Notes: generated by a model from the sequence alone, not told the origin. A stretch of 64,000 bases of DNA from Sporolactobacillus sp. STSJ-5 (GCF_024385605.1 NZ_JANFOJ010000015.1:1-64000), one strand, 5' to 3'. Shown: positions 1-8,223, counted from the first letter of the stretch. Translations and numbers: made by a program.

Positions 1-179
1 ATTATTTCCTGACAATGACGATGAACGGTTGGTGCAATTTTGATAGCCCGATGTAAGTATTTATTGACGTGATTTCTTTTTTATCTAAGCCGGCGGCAAA
101 ATGTCGTTCGATCCAACAGTTAGAAAACAAATATGGGAACAGAGTGTGTACGAATAAAACAATAAAAAATATCATAAAA

Positions 180-213
180 CAATAAATATTTATTGAAAAA
201 CAATAAATATTGG
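180..213. promoter_or_regulatory. Palindromic candidate operator before the DUF2975 gene
   Basis: A perfect 16-bp palindrome, CAATAAATATTTATTG, occupies 180-195 and is followed at 201-213 by a second partial copy (CAATAAATATTGG). Both lie within 80 bp of the start of the gene at 256. DUF2975 genes are usually partnered with a small Cro/CI-type regulator, so an operator here would make sense, but no such regulator is present in the window. Bases 1-179 show no convincing gene. Confidence 0.35.
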
Positions 214-255
214 GTTAAAATCAATTTGAAAATAATATAGTGAGGTGCCTTTATT

Positions 256-732
256 ATGAAACAACATTCAGTTTTTCTTTTAAAAATAGCTGTTTGTCTT
301 TTTGGAGCTCCAGTTCTTGCATTGTGTATCATTGGACTGCCGTGGTTAGCAAATAATCCTGTGAATCCGGAGTATGCCCATATATTGTATCCCATAGTAA
401 TTGGCATCTATGGATCCGTCATACCATTTTACATTGCATTGTATCAGGCTTTGAGAATTTTAAACTCTATTGACAATAACCATGCTTTTTCCGAGTTATC
501 TGTAAGAGCTTTAAAGATTATAAAAAAATGTGCCATGACATTCAGCGGCATGTTTGTGTTCATGATTCCGTTTATTTATTTCTTAGCAGATAAAGACGAT
601 GCCCCAGGACTTATTATAGTCGGAATGGTTCCTATCTTTGTATCACTGGTTATCGCAGTTTTTGCTGCTGCTCTTCAAAGACTAATAAAAGAAGCAATTG
701 TTATAAAATCAGAAAATGATTTAACGGTCTGA
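256..732 (+). CDS. DUF2975 family membrane protein
   Basis: A 158-residue integral membrane protein with four predicted hydrophobic segments, at roughly residues 8-30, 45-65, 95-115 and 120-145, and a short charged C-terminus. The segment around residues 65-90 (ALRILNSIDNNHAFSELSVR) matches the conserved centre of DUF2975 proteins. Their function is unknown; Bacillus relatives often sit next to a YozG-type HTH gene. Start: ATG preceded by GAGGTG about 10 nt upstream. No partner HTH gene follows here; the next gene is the DUF817 protein 126 bp on. Nothing in the protein indicates a catalytic function. Confidence 0.75.
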   Translation: MKQHSVFLLKIAVCLFGAPVLALCIIGLPWLANNPVNPEYAHILYPIVIGIYGSVIPFYIALYQALRILNSIDNNHAFSELSVRALKIIKKCAMTFSGMFVFMIPFIYFLADKDDAPGLIIVGMVPIFVSLVIAVFAAALQRLIKEAIVIKSENDLTV

Positions 733-858
733 GACGAACGTATGGCTATGATCATTAATTTTAGTGTAATGATGACCTTGATGAAGGGACCCTCAGCTGG
801 GAGACAATTTTGCCGACAAAAAATTTGAAAACACTTAAGGATAATAAGGTTAAAGATT

Positions 859-1671
859 ATGGATGCACTAAAGCAGCTTATTCGTTTTGCTTGGGAACAG
901 ACTCAAGCGTGTATAGTTCCTGTTGTCATCTTTGCTTCTCTGGCTTTAACACAAATTGTACCTTTCACTTTTTTGCCACGTTACGATTGTTTGCTTGTCA
1001 TTTTCATCCTGATGCAGTGGTGGATGGTACATTCCGGGATGGAAACAAAGGATGAATTAAAGGTGATCACGTTGTTTCACCTTCTCGGCCTAGCACTTGA
1101 AATTTTCAAGGTGCACATGGGCTCCTGGGCTTATCCGGAGAAAGGGTATTTTAAACTACTCGGTGTGCCTTTGTATAGCGGATTCATGTACGCAAGTGTA
1201 GCAAGCTATCTTTGTCAATCGTGGAGAAGACTAAAGGTTGAACTGATTAAATGGCCACCGTTTCTGATTGTTGTCACTCTTGCCCTTGCAATTTATTTGA
1301 ATTTCTTCACTCATCATTATTGGATTGACATTCGTTGGTGGCTAACCGGTCTTGTCATGATCGTTTTTTGGCGATCGTGGGTCACATACGAAGTTAATGG
1401 CATTCGTTATCGTATGCCGCTCACACTTTCCTTTGTACTTATTGGATTTTTTATATGGATCGCTGAAAATATTGCAACGCTTTTTGGTGCTTGGAAATAC
1501 CCCAATCAAACGGGTTCCTGGAGACTCGTTCACATTGGAAAAGTGAGTTCTTGGATACTGTTAGTGATTGTAAGCTTTCTTATAGTGGCAACGCTAAAGC
1601 AGGTTAAGGAAAGAAAAGAGGCTGACGAGGTTAGGAGCACGCGAAGAGAAATGAATAACAATACCTTTTGA
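859..1671 (+). CDS. DUF817 family membrane protein (YoaT-like)
   Basis: A 270-residue protein with about eight hydrophobic segments and the DUF817 hallmarks: an early HSGMETKDELKV segment near residue 62, the HMGSWAYPE motif near residue 90 and the later GAWKYPNQTGSWRLVHIGK motif near residue 215. B. subtilis YoaT belongs to this family and has no assigned reaction. The gene ends inside the ribosome-site region of the following uppS-like gene, so the two are almost certainly co-transcribed and translationally linked. The pairing with a polyprenyl synthase could hint at a role in isoprenoid or envelope lipid metabolism, but that is inference only. Confidence 0.8.
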   Translation: MDALKQLIRFAWEQTQACIVPVVIFASLALTQIVPFTFLPRYDCLLVIFILMQWWMVHSGMETKDELKVITLFHLLGLALEIFKVHMGSWAYPEKGYFKLLGVPLYSGFMYASVASYLCQSWRRLKVELIKWPPFLIVVTLALAIYLNFFTHHYWIDIRWWLTGLVMIVFWRSWVTYEVNGIRYRMPLTLSFVLIGFFIWIAENIATLFGAWKYPNQTGSWRLVHIGKVSSWILLVIVSFLIVATLKQVKERKEADEVRSTRREMNNNTF

Positions 1672-1688
1672 AAGGATGGATACCATTA

Positions 1689-2444
1689 ATGAAAACTTCT
1701 TTTATCGATAATAAGCAATCAGAAGACCGGATCAGTTCTTTAGAGGATAATAAGCTCAACCATATCGCGATAATTATGGATGGAAATGGACGTTGGGCTC
1801 AGAAACGGGGTATGCCCAGAGTTGCCGGTCATAAAGAAGGATTGACAACCGTTGTTAAGATCGTCAAGTCGGCAGTCCAATGCAAGGTGAAGTATTTGAC
1901 ACTTTATACATTTTCAACGGAAAACTGGAAACGGCCGAAATCGGAGATTGATTTTATAATGAAACTTCCAATGGAGTTTCTTAATCGTTATCTACCGGAA
2001 CTTATGGCTAATAATGTACGGATTGAAACAATTGGCGATGTGGCATATCTTCCCATCTATACGCGAAAAGCGCTGCAGTACGCGACTAAGCGTACGCGCA
2101 ACAATGATGGCCTTCAGTTGAACTTCGCACTGAACTATGGAAGCAGGCACGAGATTTTGAGAGCGATGAAAGACATGTACTCGGATATAAATCATGCGAA
2201 ATTGTCGCTCGACGATGTGGATGAACAACGGTTTTCACAGTATCTGAATACGGCCGGTATGCCGGAGCCTGATCTCATGATACGTACCGGTGGGGAAAAA
2301 CGCTTGAGTAACTTCCTGCTCTGGCAGCTCGCCTACACGGAATTTTGGTTTACCGATGTGCTGTGGCCGGATTTTTCAGAGGAGGAATTTATGCAAGCAC
2401 TTGATGCATACCAGCAGCGAAAGAGAAGGTTTGGCGGAATTTAG
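1689..2444 (+). CDS. uppS: Isoprenyl transferase, UppS paralogue
   Basis: A cis-prenyltransferase of 251 residues that would condense isopentenyl diphosphate onto an allylic diphosphate, as in undecaprenyl diphosphate (cell-wall lipid carrier) synthesis. Visible motifs are IAIIMDGNGRWAQKRG near the N-terminus with the catalytic Asp, the TLYTFSTENWKRP loop, and the C-terminal diphosphate-binding RTGGEKRLSNFLLWQLAYTE. The start is the ATG at 1689, with AAAGGA about 10 nt upstream; a TTG at 1668 would overlap the previous gene. Housekeeping uppS normally sits between frr and cdsA; this copy instead follows a DUF817 gene, so it is probably a second, specialised enzyme. Chain length and stereochemistry cannot be read from sequence. 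Confidence 0.85.
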   Translation: MKTSFIDNKQSEDRISSLEDNKLNHIAIIMDGNGRWAQKRGMPRVAGHKEGLTTVVKIVKSAVQCKVKYLTLYTFSTENWKRPKSEIDFIMKLPMEFLNRYLPELMANNVRIETIGDVAYLPIYTRKALQYATKRTRNNDGLQLNFALNYGSRHEILRAMKDMYSDINHAKLSLDDVDEQRFSQYLNTAGMPEPDLMIRTGGEKRLSNFLLWQLAYTEFWFTDVLWPDFSEEEFMQALDAYQQRKRRFGGI

Positions 2445-2502
2445 GCTGTGCGATTTGTGCAACGAGCACAAGAATCCTGATTAATCTACTCATATGAACA
2501 AT

Positions 2503-2541
2503 AAAAAATCATTCCCTCGATAACATGAGAGAATGATTTTT
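2503..2541. terminator. Bidirectional intrinsic terminator
   Basis: A hairpin with arms AAAAATCATTC and GAATGATTTTT separated by 16 nt, flanked by A-run and T-run, lies between the convergent uppS-like gene and the minus-strand ABC operon and can serve both. Confidence 0.85.
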
Positions 2542-2573
2542 CTAATTATCTTTTTTGGCAGGACCAAGTGACA

Positions 2574-3338
2574 TCAAGCAGTAAAGTTCAGAATGTCCAA
2601 AATTTCTTCTTTTTTCTCGATGAATGCTTGACTGTCTCTACGTCGCGGACGCGGCAAATTTACATTAACGATTTTTTTCAGAATGGCTGGTCGCGGCGTC
2701 ATTGTGAAGACACGATCCGCTAAGTATACAGCTTCTTCAACATCATGCGTGACCATGACCATCGTGATGTCTGTACGTTCCCGAATTTTCAAAAGCTCAT
2801 CATGCATTTTTATCCGGGTAAACGCATCGAGCGCGCCAAAAGGTTCGTCAAACAATAAGACCTTCGGATAATTGATCAGCGTTCGTGCTAAAGCAACACG
2901 TTGCTGCATACCGCCGGAGAGTTCATAGGGATAATTCTTTTCAAATCCCTTTAAGCCGACCAAATCAATGAATTGCTGGATCAAATCGCGTTTTTCACGG
3001 TATTCGCCCGCTAGTTTTGGTCCTAAGCCGACATTTTGTTCGATCGTCAGCCATGGATATAGGGTAGGGTCTTGGAAAACTAATCCACGCTCTCGGCTGG
3101 GACGTTCAACAAGATCGCCATCAACCAAGATCTTACCTTGACTAGGATGTTCCAGCCCTGCCAATAGCCTTAACAGCGTTGATTTGCCGCAACCGGAAGG
3201 CCCGATTAGTGCGATAAACTCACCAGGCTGAACCTCTGCATTAACATGATGCAACGCTTCAACCGGTGAACCGGTCTCTGTACGCGGCGGGAAGACTTTA
3301 CGAAGATTGTTGAATGTGATTTGTCCTGTAGCTACCAT
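2574..3338 (-). CDS. ABC transporter ATPase, nitrate/sulfonate/taurine type
   Basis: A 254-residue ATP-binding subunit of an NitT/TauT-type importer. Motifs in order: Walker A GPSGCGKST, Q-loop FQDPTLYPW, signature LSGGMQQR, Walker B VLLFDEPFGALD and switch His in VTHDVEEAV. The ALD plus FTRIK wording after Walker B is typical of SsuB/TauB/ThiZ-like ATPases. Start ATG at 3338 has AAGGGGA 8 nt upstream. It overlaps the stop of the upstream permease gene by a few bases, so the two subunits are translationally coupled. Substrate cannot be decided from this subunit. Confidence 0.9.
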   Translation of the reverse strand: MVATGQITFNNLRKVFPPRTETGSPVEALHHVNAEVQPGEFIALIGPSGCGKSTLLRLLAGLEHPSQGKILVDGDLVERPSRERGLVFQDPTLYPWLTIEQNVGLGPKLAGEYREKRDLIQQFIDLVGLKGFEKNYPYELSGGMQQRVALARTLINYPKVLLFDEPFGALDAFTRIKMHDELLKIRERTDITMVMVTHDVEEAVYLADRVFTMTPRPAILKKIVNVNLPRPRRRDSQAFIEKKEEILDILNFTA

Positions 3339-4324
3339 TTAATAATCCCCTTTTGCCATCTTAAAACATAGTCGCGTATTTTAAAGAGAATCGCAATCAT
3401 CAGTGAGAAGCTGACTGCAATAACAACCAAACCGGCATAAACATTGGCATAAGACATGATTTCACGCTGCCAGTTAATATACCAGCCGATGCCGTAGCGA
3501 ACCCCGATCATCTCGGCGGACATTAGGGTTAGGAATGCTCCGCATGTTCCGTTGAAGATGCCTACGAATATGTTTGGCAGAGCACCAGGTACGGCAACAT
3601 GAAAAATCTTTTGAAAATCCGTCGCACCAAGCGTATCGGCAACCTCGAAAAACGTTTTTTTGACGTTTACAATACCGGATTGCGTTAATACAGTGATCGG
3701 GAACCATGAAGCTAAAGCAATCAAGAAGACGGCTGCTTGAAAGCTGGTCGCAAAAGCCGACAGAGCAATCGGTATAAACGCAGTGGATGGTATCGGCCCT
3801 ATTGATTTTACGAGTGGTTCCAGCCAATAATTCCACGATGAGTACCAGCCAATTAATATACCGGTAGCAAGTCCGGTGATGATGCCAATACCTAATCCGT
3901 ACGCAAGCAATAAAGCTGAATGAAGCAGGCATTTTAGTAAGAACCCGGCATCGACAATCAGAACATTGATAATCGTTTCAGGAGCGGGAAAGAAAATCGG
4001 CTTAATCAAAGCGAATTTTAGCGTGACTAAATTATATAATCCTAGTGCTAGAAATGCTGCGCCAATAAAGTAGCTTTTAAAAACAAACTTCTCAAGTCCG
4101 CCGAAAAAAATATAATAGGTTGCGAGTATTGTCGTGATGATGAGCGCTATGATTAATAGCCAGGTATACCATGGCAGTGATTTGGTTATCAAAATATCAC
4201 TCTTAGGAATTGCGAGCTGAGCAACAAGACTGATTGCAATCGCGATACTTGCAAAGTAAGCCCGACCAATTTGGCGATCTTTTATCCGGGTAATTTTTTT
4301 GATATAAACCGAGTCCTTTTCCAA
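3332..4324 (-). CDS. ABC transporter permease, NitT/TauT type, with N-terminal extension
   Basis: A 330-residue membrane subunit. The C-terminal two thirds are a standard BPD_transp_1 (SsuC/TauC-like) permease; the EAA-type loop is visible as ADTLGATDFQKIFHVAVPGALPNI near residue 230, where the ATPase docks. The first ~100 residues add three extra hydrophobic segments, making it longer than the usual 250-280 residues. Start is a TTG at 4324 with GAGGG about 8 nt before it; no better ATG exists nearby. It sits between the binding protein and ATPase genes in one minus-strand operon. Confidence 0.85.
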   Translation of the reverse strand: MEKDSVYIKKITRIKDRQIGRAYFASIAIAISLVAQLAIPKSDILITKSLPWYTWLLIIALIITTILATYYIFFGGLEKFVFKSYFIGAAFLALGLYNLVTLKFALIKPIFFPAPETIINVLIVDAGFLLKCLLHSALLLAYGLGIGIITGLATGILIGWYSSWNYWLEPLVKSIGPIPSTAFIPIALSAFATSFQAAVFLIALASWFPITVLTQSGIVNVKKTFFEVADTLGATDFQKIFHVAVPGALPNIFVGIFNGTCGAFLTLMSAEMIGVRYGIGWYINWQREIMSYANVYAGLVVIAVSFSLMIAILFKIRDYVLRWQKGIIKW

Positions 4325-4354
4325 AAAAATTCCCTCTTTTCTTTGATATTTATG

Positions 4355-5398
4355 TCATTTTACCCCTTTGAATTTTAGGAAGGAGTGATCAGTAAGTGCC
4401 TGAGTATCAACATCATTTGAGATGACACCGATATCCTGCAGACTGTCGGCTGTTTGTTTGAACGCTTTTTTCGCATCTGTAAAAGATGGTTCCCATTTGT
4501 AGGTTTCCAAAGCGGACAAGTTTGTTTTTTCATCGCCGGCAATATATTTCTTATCTGTTTGAATATGAACGGATTCATCTTGGTGATTTGCAATCCATTC
4601 TGCAGCTTCTTGCAATGCAAGAGTGAATTTGCGTGCGATTTCCGGATGTTCTTTAGCTAGTTTATTAGAAACATAGGCTACGCAGCAATATTCTTTATTA
4701 AATGGTGCTGTGGTTGCGGAACTAGCTAGTGATGTAAAGCCATAGTTCTTAATAGCGATTTGTGTATCCGGATCGCCTACAGCAATCGCGTCTACTTGCC
4801 CTTTACTAAGGACGATTGGCAAGCTGGCCGAATCATATTGAATAAATTGTACGTCTGAGTTTTTGGTCGATACATTTAATCCGTTGTAAGAAAGGACGCG
4901 TTTTGCAAACGTTGCCGGACTGCCGGCTACCGTACCCACACCAATTTTCTTGCCTTTAAGATCTTTGATCGACTTAATTTTAGAATTCTTACCTACTAAG
5001 ATCTGGAGACAACCTGTATGCAAACCGGTTGTAATCTTTAGCTCTGCACCGTTCGTCAGTGGTTGCACAACGCTGGCAAGGAGCGAATTCGTCGCGTCAA
5101 CTTTTCCGGCTGTTAGGGCTTCAGTACCTGACAAGTCTCCGATTTTGACATTCTTATATTTGACGCCGTATTTCTTGAAAATCCCTTTCTCAATCGCAAT
5201 TTGCTGTGGTGCTTCGCATAAGCCTGATGAGTCTGCGAGTTTTAATACATAATTGTCATCTTTTGCAGTAGCTGAACTTTTGTTCTTGTTCACTGTAATT
5301 TGGTTAATGGAAACCACAGTTGCAAGTACCACAATAATAACCACAGCAACTGAAAGAATCCATTTGACTAAGCGGCTTGCTTTTCTTTTTTTCGCCAT
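4355..5398 (-). CDS. ABC transporter substrate-binding protein, NMT1/TauA-like
   Basis: A 347-residue periplasmic-type binding protein of the nitrate/sulfonate/thiamine-precursor class. An uncleaved-looking N-terminal membrane anchor spans residues ~13-34; no lipobox cysteine follows it, which is odd for a Gram-positive binding protein. The fold signature EAPQQIAIEKGIFKKYGV, followed by DLSGTEALTAGKVDATN and KDLKGKKIGVG, is typical of the family. Start: ATG at 5398 with GAGGGGG 11 nt upstream; an earlier in-frame start would include the ribosome site. First gene of the operon, behind a long leader. Sulfonate or similar sulfur compound is a reasonable guess given the sulfur genes next door, but unproven. 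Confidence 0.85.
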   Translation of the reverse strand: MAKKRKASRLVKWILSVAVVIIVVLATVVSINQITVNKNKSSATAKDDNYVLKLADSSGLCEAPQQIAIEKGIFKKYGVKYKNVKIGDLSGTEALTAGKVDATNSLLASVVQPLTNGAELKITTGLHTGCLQILVGKNSKIKSIKDLKGKKIGVGTVAGSPATFAKRVLSYNGLNVSTKNSDVQFIQYDSASLPIVLSKGQVDAIAVGDPDTQIAIKNYGFTSLASSATTAPFNKEYCCVAYVSNKLAKEHPEIARKFTLALQEAAEWIANHQDESVHIQTDKKYIAGDEKTNLSALETYKWEPSFTDAKKAFKQTADSLQDIGVISNDVDTQALTDHSFLKFKGVK

Positions 5399-5768
5399 GT
5401 TGATTGCTTCCCCCTCTAAGTAGAGCAAATTCAATTTACTTAAATCAAACCCTCAAATGTTTAGGTAAAGATTAGTTTTTATTAATTTAACTAAACAGCC
5501 CTATTTACTTGGTATTAAACTTAAAAAAAAACAACTCGTAAATGCACACCAATCAAGTTCAGTGTCTGCAAAATTCGTATTCTTGTGCAAAACCTCTTTT
5601 CTTTGATTAAGGGATTAACCAGATACGCAGTATTGCGGCCGCAATAAATCGCATGAAGAAGGTGCTGACAAGACCTATTGATCTGCTGCGATTCTCACTG
5701 CGAAACCGTTCATTGCCGATCATTAACGTCTTAATGATTAGCAGCTGATGAACGGCTTACTTTGTTGA
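5399..5768 (-). promoter_or_regulatory. Long structured 5' leader of the ABC importer operon
   Basis: From the promoter at 5774-5802 the minus-strand transcript would run about 370 nt before the binding-protein start. It first forms a long hairpin between CCGTTCAT (5706-5713) and ATGAACGG (5748-5755) with inner pairing ATCATTAA/TTAATGAT. Further on, a weak hairpin with GC-ACAC/GTGTGC pairing precedes a run of nine T (minus strand, 5522-5530), which resembles an attenuating terminator. An inverted repeat TTAGTT-11-AACTAA lies at 5472-5494. No known riboswitch class was recognised. Confidence 0.4.
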
Positions 5769-5773
5769 TGGTA

Positions 5774-5802
5774 AATTTAAACCATTCGATTATCCTTGTC
5801 AA
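5774..5802 (-). promoter_or_regulatory. Sigma-A-type promoter for the ABC importer operon
   Basis: On the minus strand a perfect -35 TTGACA (5797-5802) is followed after exactly 17 bp by TAAATT (5774-5779). It points toward the binding-protein gene that starts at 5398. Confidence 0.7.
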
Positions 5803-5973
5803 CCCCCAAAAAAATTTTGTTTGATTCCTATCCTGGTGAAGATTTAAAGTACAAAAACGGGATTATTTTATTGAGAAATGTCCCTACACCTATAATCGCA
5901 AGGCTCCGTTCAGCTTCTCTGACAAGCAAAGAACGTTTTTGATTTTGCCCCGCCGGTAAGTGCCCAATCTGAA

Positions 5974-6164
5974 AAATAGACGGAAAAATTCCGCTTATTT
6001 AGAAAATGATCGAAAAAATAGCTGAAATAGACGGAGAAATTCCCCTTATCCGAATCGATAAACGTGAAAATGAAGGGTTTTGCTTTGAATAAGCGGAAAA
6101 ATTACCCTTATTTACCGGCGAAACATGTTCAGGGTGCATATAAGCGGAAAATCTCCGCTTATTT
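5974..6164. repeat. Four copies of a 27-bp palindromic repeat
   Basis: Imperfect palindromes of 27 bp occur at 5974-6000, 6025-6051, 6087-6113 and 6138-6164. The core reads close to GCGGAAAAATTCCGCTTATT, with A/G CGG and CCG arms. Start-to-start spacings are 51, 62 and 51 bp. The copies differ by a few bases each. They lie in the gene-poor stretch 5803-6530, which holds no supported coding sequence. Confidence 0.75.
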
Positions 6165-6255
6165 TACTCGTTACTTAATTAAGGACCAGAATGCGTTATG
6201 AAATTGAAATGTTTGTTCAAGCAAGGGGTTGATGATTAAAAACCACATTTGGAGC

Positions 6256-6400
6256 AAAGGAACTTTTGCTAACTGTAAAGGAGCTTTCGAAAAAGGAACT
6301 TTCGCTAAATACGCATACGTCCTGTATGCAACGCGAAAGCCATCACATCGTGTGAAAGTACGTCCTTTATGCAACGCGAAAGTCACTGCATCCTGTGGTA
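6256..6400. repeat. Tandem short-repeat block (TACGTCCT/GCGAAAG family)
   Basis: The 24-bp unit at 6316-6339 (TACGTCCTGTATGCAACGCG, then AAAG) recurs at 6359-6382 with one change, a 43-bp period. Between and around them are related pieces such as CATCGTGTGAAAG and CTGCATCCTGTGG, and three degenerate copies of GGAACTTTTGCTAA-like sequence precede them. A related block lies at 27110-27235. Short open frames over it have no independent support as genes. Confidence 0.6.
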
Positions 6401-6532
6401 GTAAGAACCGGGAATTTTTTGCCCGTTTTTTCTTAAGCAGAAGATGAGAAGCAGATCTATGCGATTGGTCAAGAAGTCATACGTGTGAACATCTGCCGGT
6501 TTGAGTTCTTGCACCAAACATTCAGAAAAGCA

Positions 6533-6561
6533 TTGACATAATAAATTTAAACTATTATATT
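6533..6561 (+). promoter_or_regulatory. Promoter of the first SAM-riboswitch operon
   Basis: TTGACA at 6533-6538 and TATATT at 6556-6561 are 17 bp apart, a near-consensus sigma-A promoter about 90 bp before the S-box aptamer. Confidence 0.8.
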
Positions 6562-6651
6562 ACCTAGTAAACACATACGAATTATTTCAGCGGTGACGCG
6601 TGCATCAGTTTTGTCACCTAAACGTTCTTTTCAAAATTAAATAGTAAACTT

Positions 6652-6747
6652 CTTATCAAGAGTGGCGGAGGGACTGGCCCAATGAAACCCGACAACCAGC
6701 ACACAGTGTATGGTGTTAATTCCAGCAGTTTAAACTGAGAGATAAGA
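6652..6747 (+). promoter_or_regulatory. SAM-I (S-box) riboswitch
   Basis: The aptamer shows the S-box order of elements: P1 strand CTTATCAAGAG, GGCGGAGGGACTGGCCC, GAAACCCGACAACC, GGTGTTAATTCCAGCA, and closing GAGAGATAAG. It is followed by a terminator, so high S-adenosylmethionine should switch off the downstream genes from 7064 on. This is direct evidence that the operon belongs to methionine/cysteine metabolism. Confidence 0.95.
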
Positions 6748-6761
6748 GAACCGACGCATCA

Positions 6762-6805
6762 TGTTTTCTTATCTATTCTCATAAGAAAGCATTTTTTTAT
6801 TGCCT
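6762..6805 (+). terminator. Riboswitch-controlled terminator 1
   Basis: Hairpin TGTTTTCTTAT (6762-6772) with ATAAGAAAGCA (6781-6791), then a run of T. It is the expression platform of the S-box. Confidence 0.9.
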
Positions 6806-6879
6806 TTTTTAGCTTAGTTGCCGCAAATGACGCGCTGGGCAAAAGTCTCGGACTAAAGCTTATAGGAGGTTGATCATTG

Positions 6880-7098
6880 ATGAGTATAGCGAAAATCAAT
6901 TTTGTTCAATTAATTCAATCGCTTATGTGGGAGCCGATTTATCTGCCCTGGGAGTGCGAAGCATTCAGCAATGCAGCCGTACCTGTGGCGCATACTAAGA
7001 ACACATTTAAAAACATTCAGTTTTCAAAGACAAAGGCAATGAACTGCGAGGAGGATAAATACAGTGAAACTAGATTCATTGATCGTAAAAGGGATTGA
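6880..7098 (+). CDS. Small ORF between S-box and first enzyme gene, doubtful
   Basis: A 72-codon frame with a very good ribosome site (AGGAGG at 6864-6869, 10 nt before ATG 6880). Its end overlaps the next gene by 35 bp. The translation matches no family that I recognise and reads like low-complexity leader or the fused remnant of two deleted ends. It may be a translated leader or debris of a lost first gene of the operon. Only the ribosome site supports it. Confidence 0.3.
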   Translation: MSIAKINFVQLIQSLMWEPIYLPWECEAFSNAAVPVAHTKNTFKNIQFSKTKAMNCEEDKYSETRFIDRKRD

Positions 7099-8206
7099 TG
7101 CGAAAGACAATCCTAATCATGCAGTGGTACCGCCGATTTTTCTAGCAACAACTTATGTTCAAGAGGATCTGCATGGTTTTCAGTCCTTTGCCTATGCACG
7201 AGGCGGGAATCCGACACGAAATAATCTCGAAACCTTGTTTTCCAAAATTGAACAGGCAGGTTATTCCTATGCGTTTGCCTCAGGAATGGCGGCGGTGTCC
7301 GCCGTTTTCAGCTTGTTTCAGTCCGGTGATAAAATTCTCCTGAACAACAATGTGTACGGAGGAACCTATCGCTATGCCAGCAATCTTTTTAGGGATCGAG
7401 GCATTGCTTATGAATTGGTGCACGATTTTAATGAACTGAGGGCAGAGGATTTAGATGATGATGTGGCGGCACTCTATATTGAGACGCCGTCGAATCCGCT
7501 GCTGCGTGTTGCCGATATTCAGCGGCTAGCAACGATCGCGCATGAGAAAGGCAAGTTGCTGATTGTTGATAATACATTTTTAACTGCCTATTATCAAAAT
7601 CCACTCGCTCTTGGCGCAGATCTCGTTCTTTATTCCGCAACGAAATATCTGAGCGGTCACGCTGATGTCATTGCCGGTCTTGTGGCAACGAATCAAGAGG
7701 ATATTGCGCAAAAGCTTAAATTTCTGCAGAATACACTCGGTGGAATCCTGAGTCCGACCGATTCCTATGCACTGATTCGAGGAATCAAGACATTGAGTGT
7801 GCGTTTGGATCGCCAAGAGGCGAATACGGATAAGATTATCGATTTTTTCAGCACTCATCCCGGCATTGAACGCCTGTACTATCCCGGATCGTACTCGCAG
7901 GAGGAAAAAGAAATTCAGCAGCGTCAGGCATCGGGTCATGGGTCCGTTCTTTCCATTCGGCTTGCATCGAATTATGATCAGGATCAATTTGTGGCGGCAC
8001 TTTCATTGTTTGATCTTGCTGTCAGTCTTGGCGGGGTTGAAAGCCTGATTTGTCAGCCGGCAACAATGACGCATGAATCCTTTGATGAAAAACTTCAGGA
8101 GAAAATCGGCATCACAAAAGGTCTGCTTCGCTTAGCAATCGGCATTGAAAATGCAGATGATCTGCTGGAGGATCTGGCGCGCGCACTGGAAAAAGCAAAA
8201 AGATAA
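7064..8206 (+). CDS. Cystathionine gamma-synthase/beta-lyase family PLP enzyme
   Basis: A 380-residue Cys/Met-metabolism PLP enzyme acting in transsulfuration or direct sulfhydrylation. PLP-binding lysine is K194 in SATKYLSGHAD; other family signatures are YARGGNPT near residue 44, FASGMAAVSA at 71-80, and VDNTFLTAY near 168. It starts at GTG 7064 with GAGGAGG 9-10 nt upstream. It is the first clear enzyme of the S-box operon. Family members (MetB, MetC, MetI, MccB, methionine gamma-lyase) share these motifs, so the exact reaction cannot be fixed by reading; MetI- or MetC-like is the simplest call given riboswitch control. Confidence 0.85.
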   Translation: MKLDSLIVKGIDAKDNPNHAVVPPIFLATTYVQEDLHGFQSFAYARGGNPTRNNLETLFSKIEQAGYSYAFASGMAAVSAVFSLFQSGDKILLNNNVYGGTYRYASNLFRDRGIAYELVHDFNELRAEDLDDDVAALYIETPSNPLLRVADIQRLATIAHEKGKLLIVDNTFLTAYYQNPLALGADLVLYSATKYLSGHADVIAGLVATNQEDIAQKLKFLQNTLGGILSPTDSYALIRGIKTLSVRLDRQEANTDKIIDFFSTHPGIERLYYPGSYSQEEKEIQQRQASGHGSVLSIRLASNYDQDQFVAALSLFDLAVSLGGVESLICQPATMTHESFDEKLQEKIGITKGLLRLAIGIENADDLLEDLARALEKAKR

Positions 8207-8223
8207 CTTGGAGTTGAAAAGAT

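Noticed and set aside
810-1055. 81-codon plus-strand frame
   Set aside because: Out-of-frame shadow of the DUF817 gene without ribosome site.
5974-6400. CRISPR array
   Set aside because: Repeats are palindromic or drifted, spacers are not of uniform size, and no cas genes are near.
6229-6447. 72-codon plus-strand frame and its 71-codon minus-strand counterpart
   Set aside because: Both lie over a short-repeat block; repeat structure explains the open frames.
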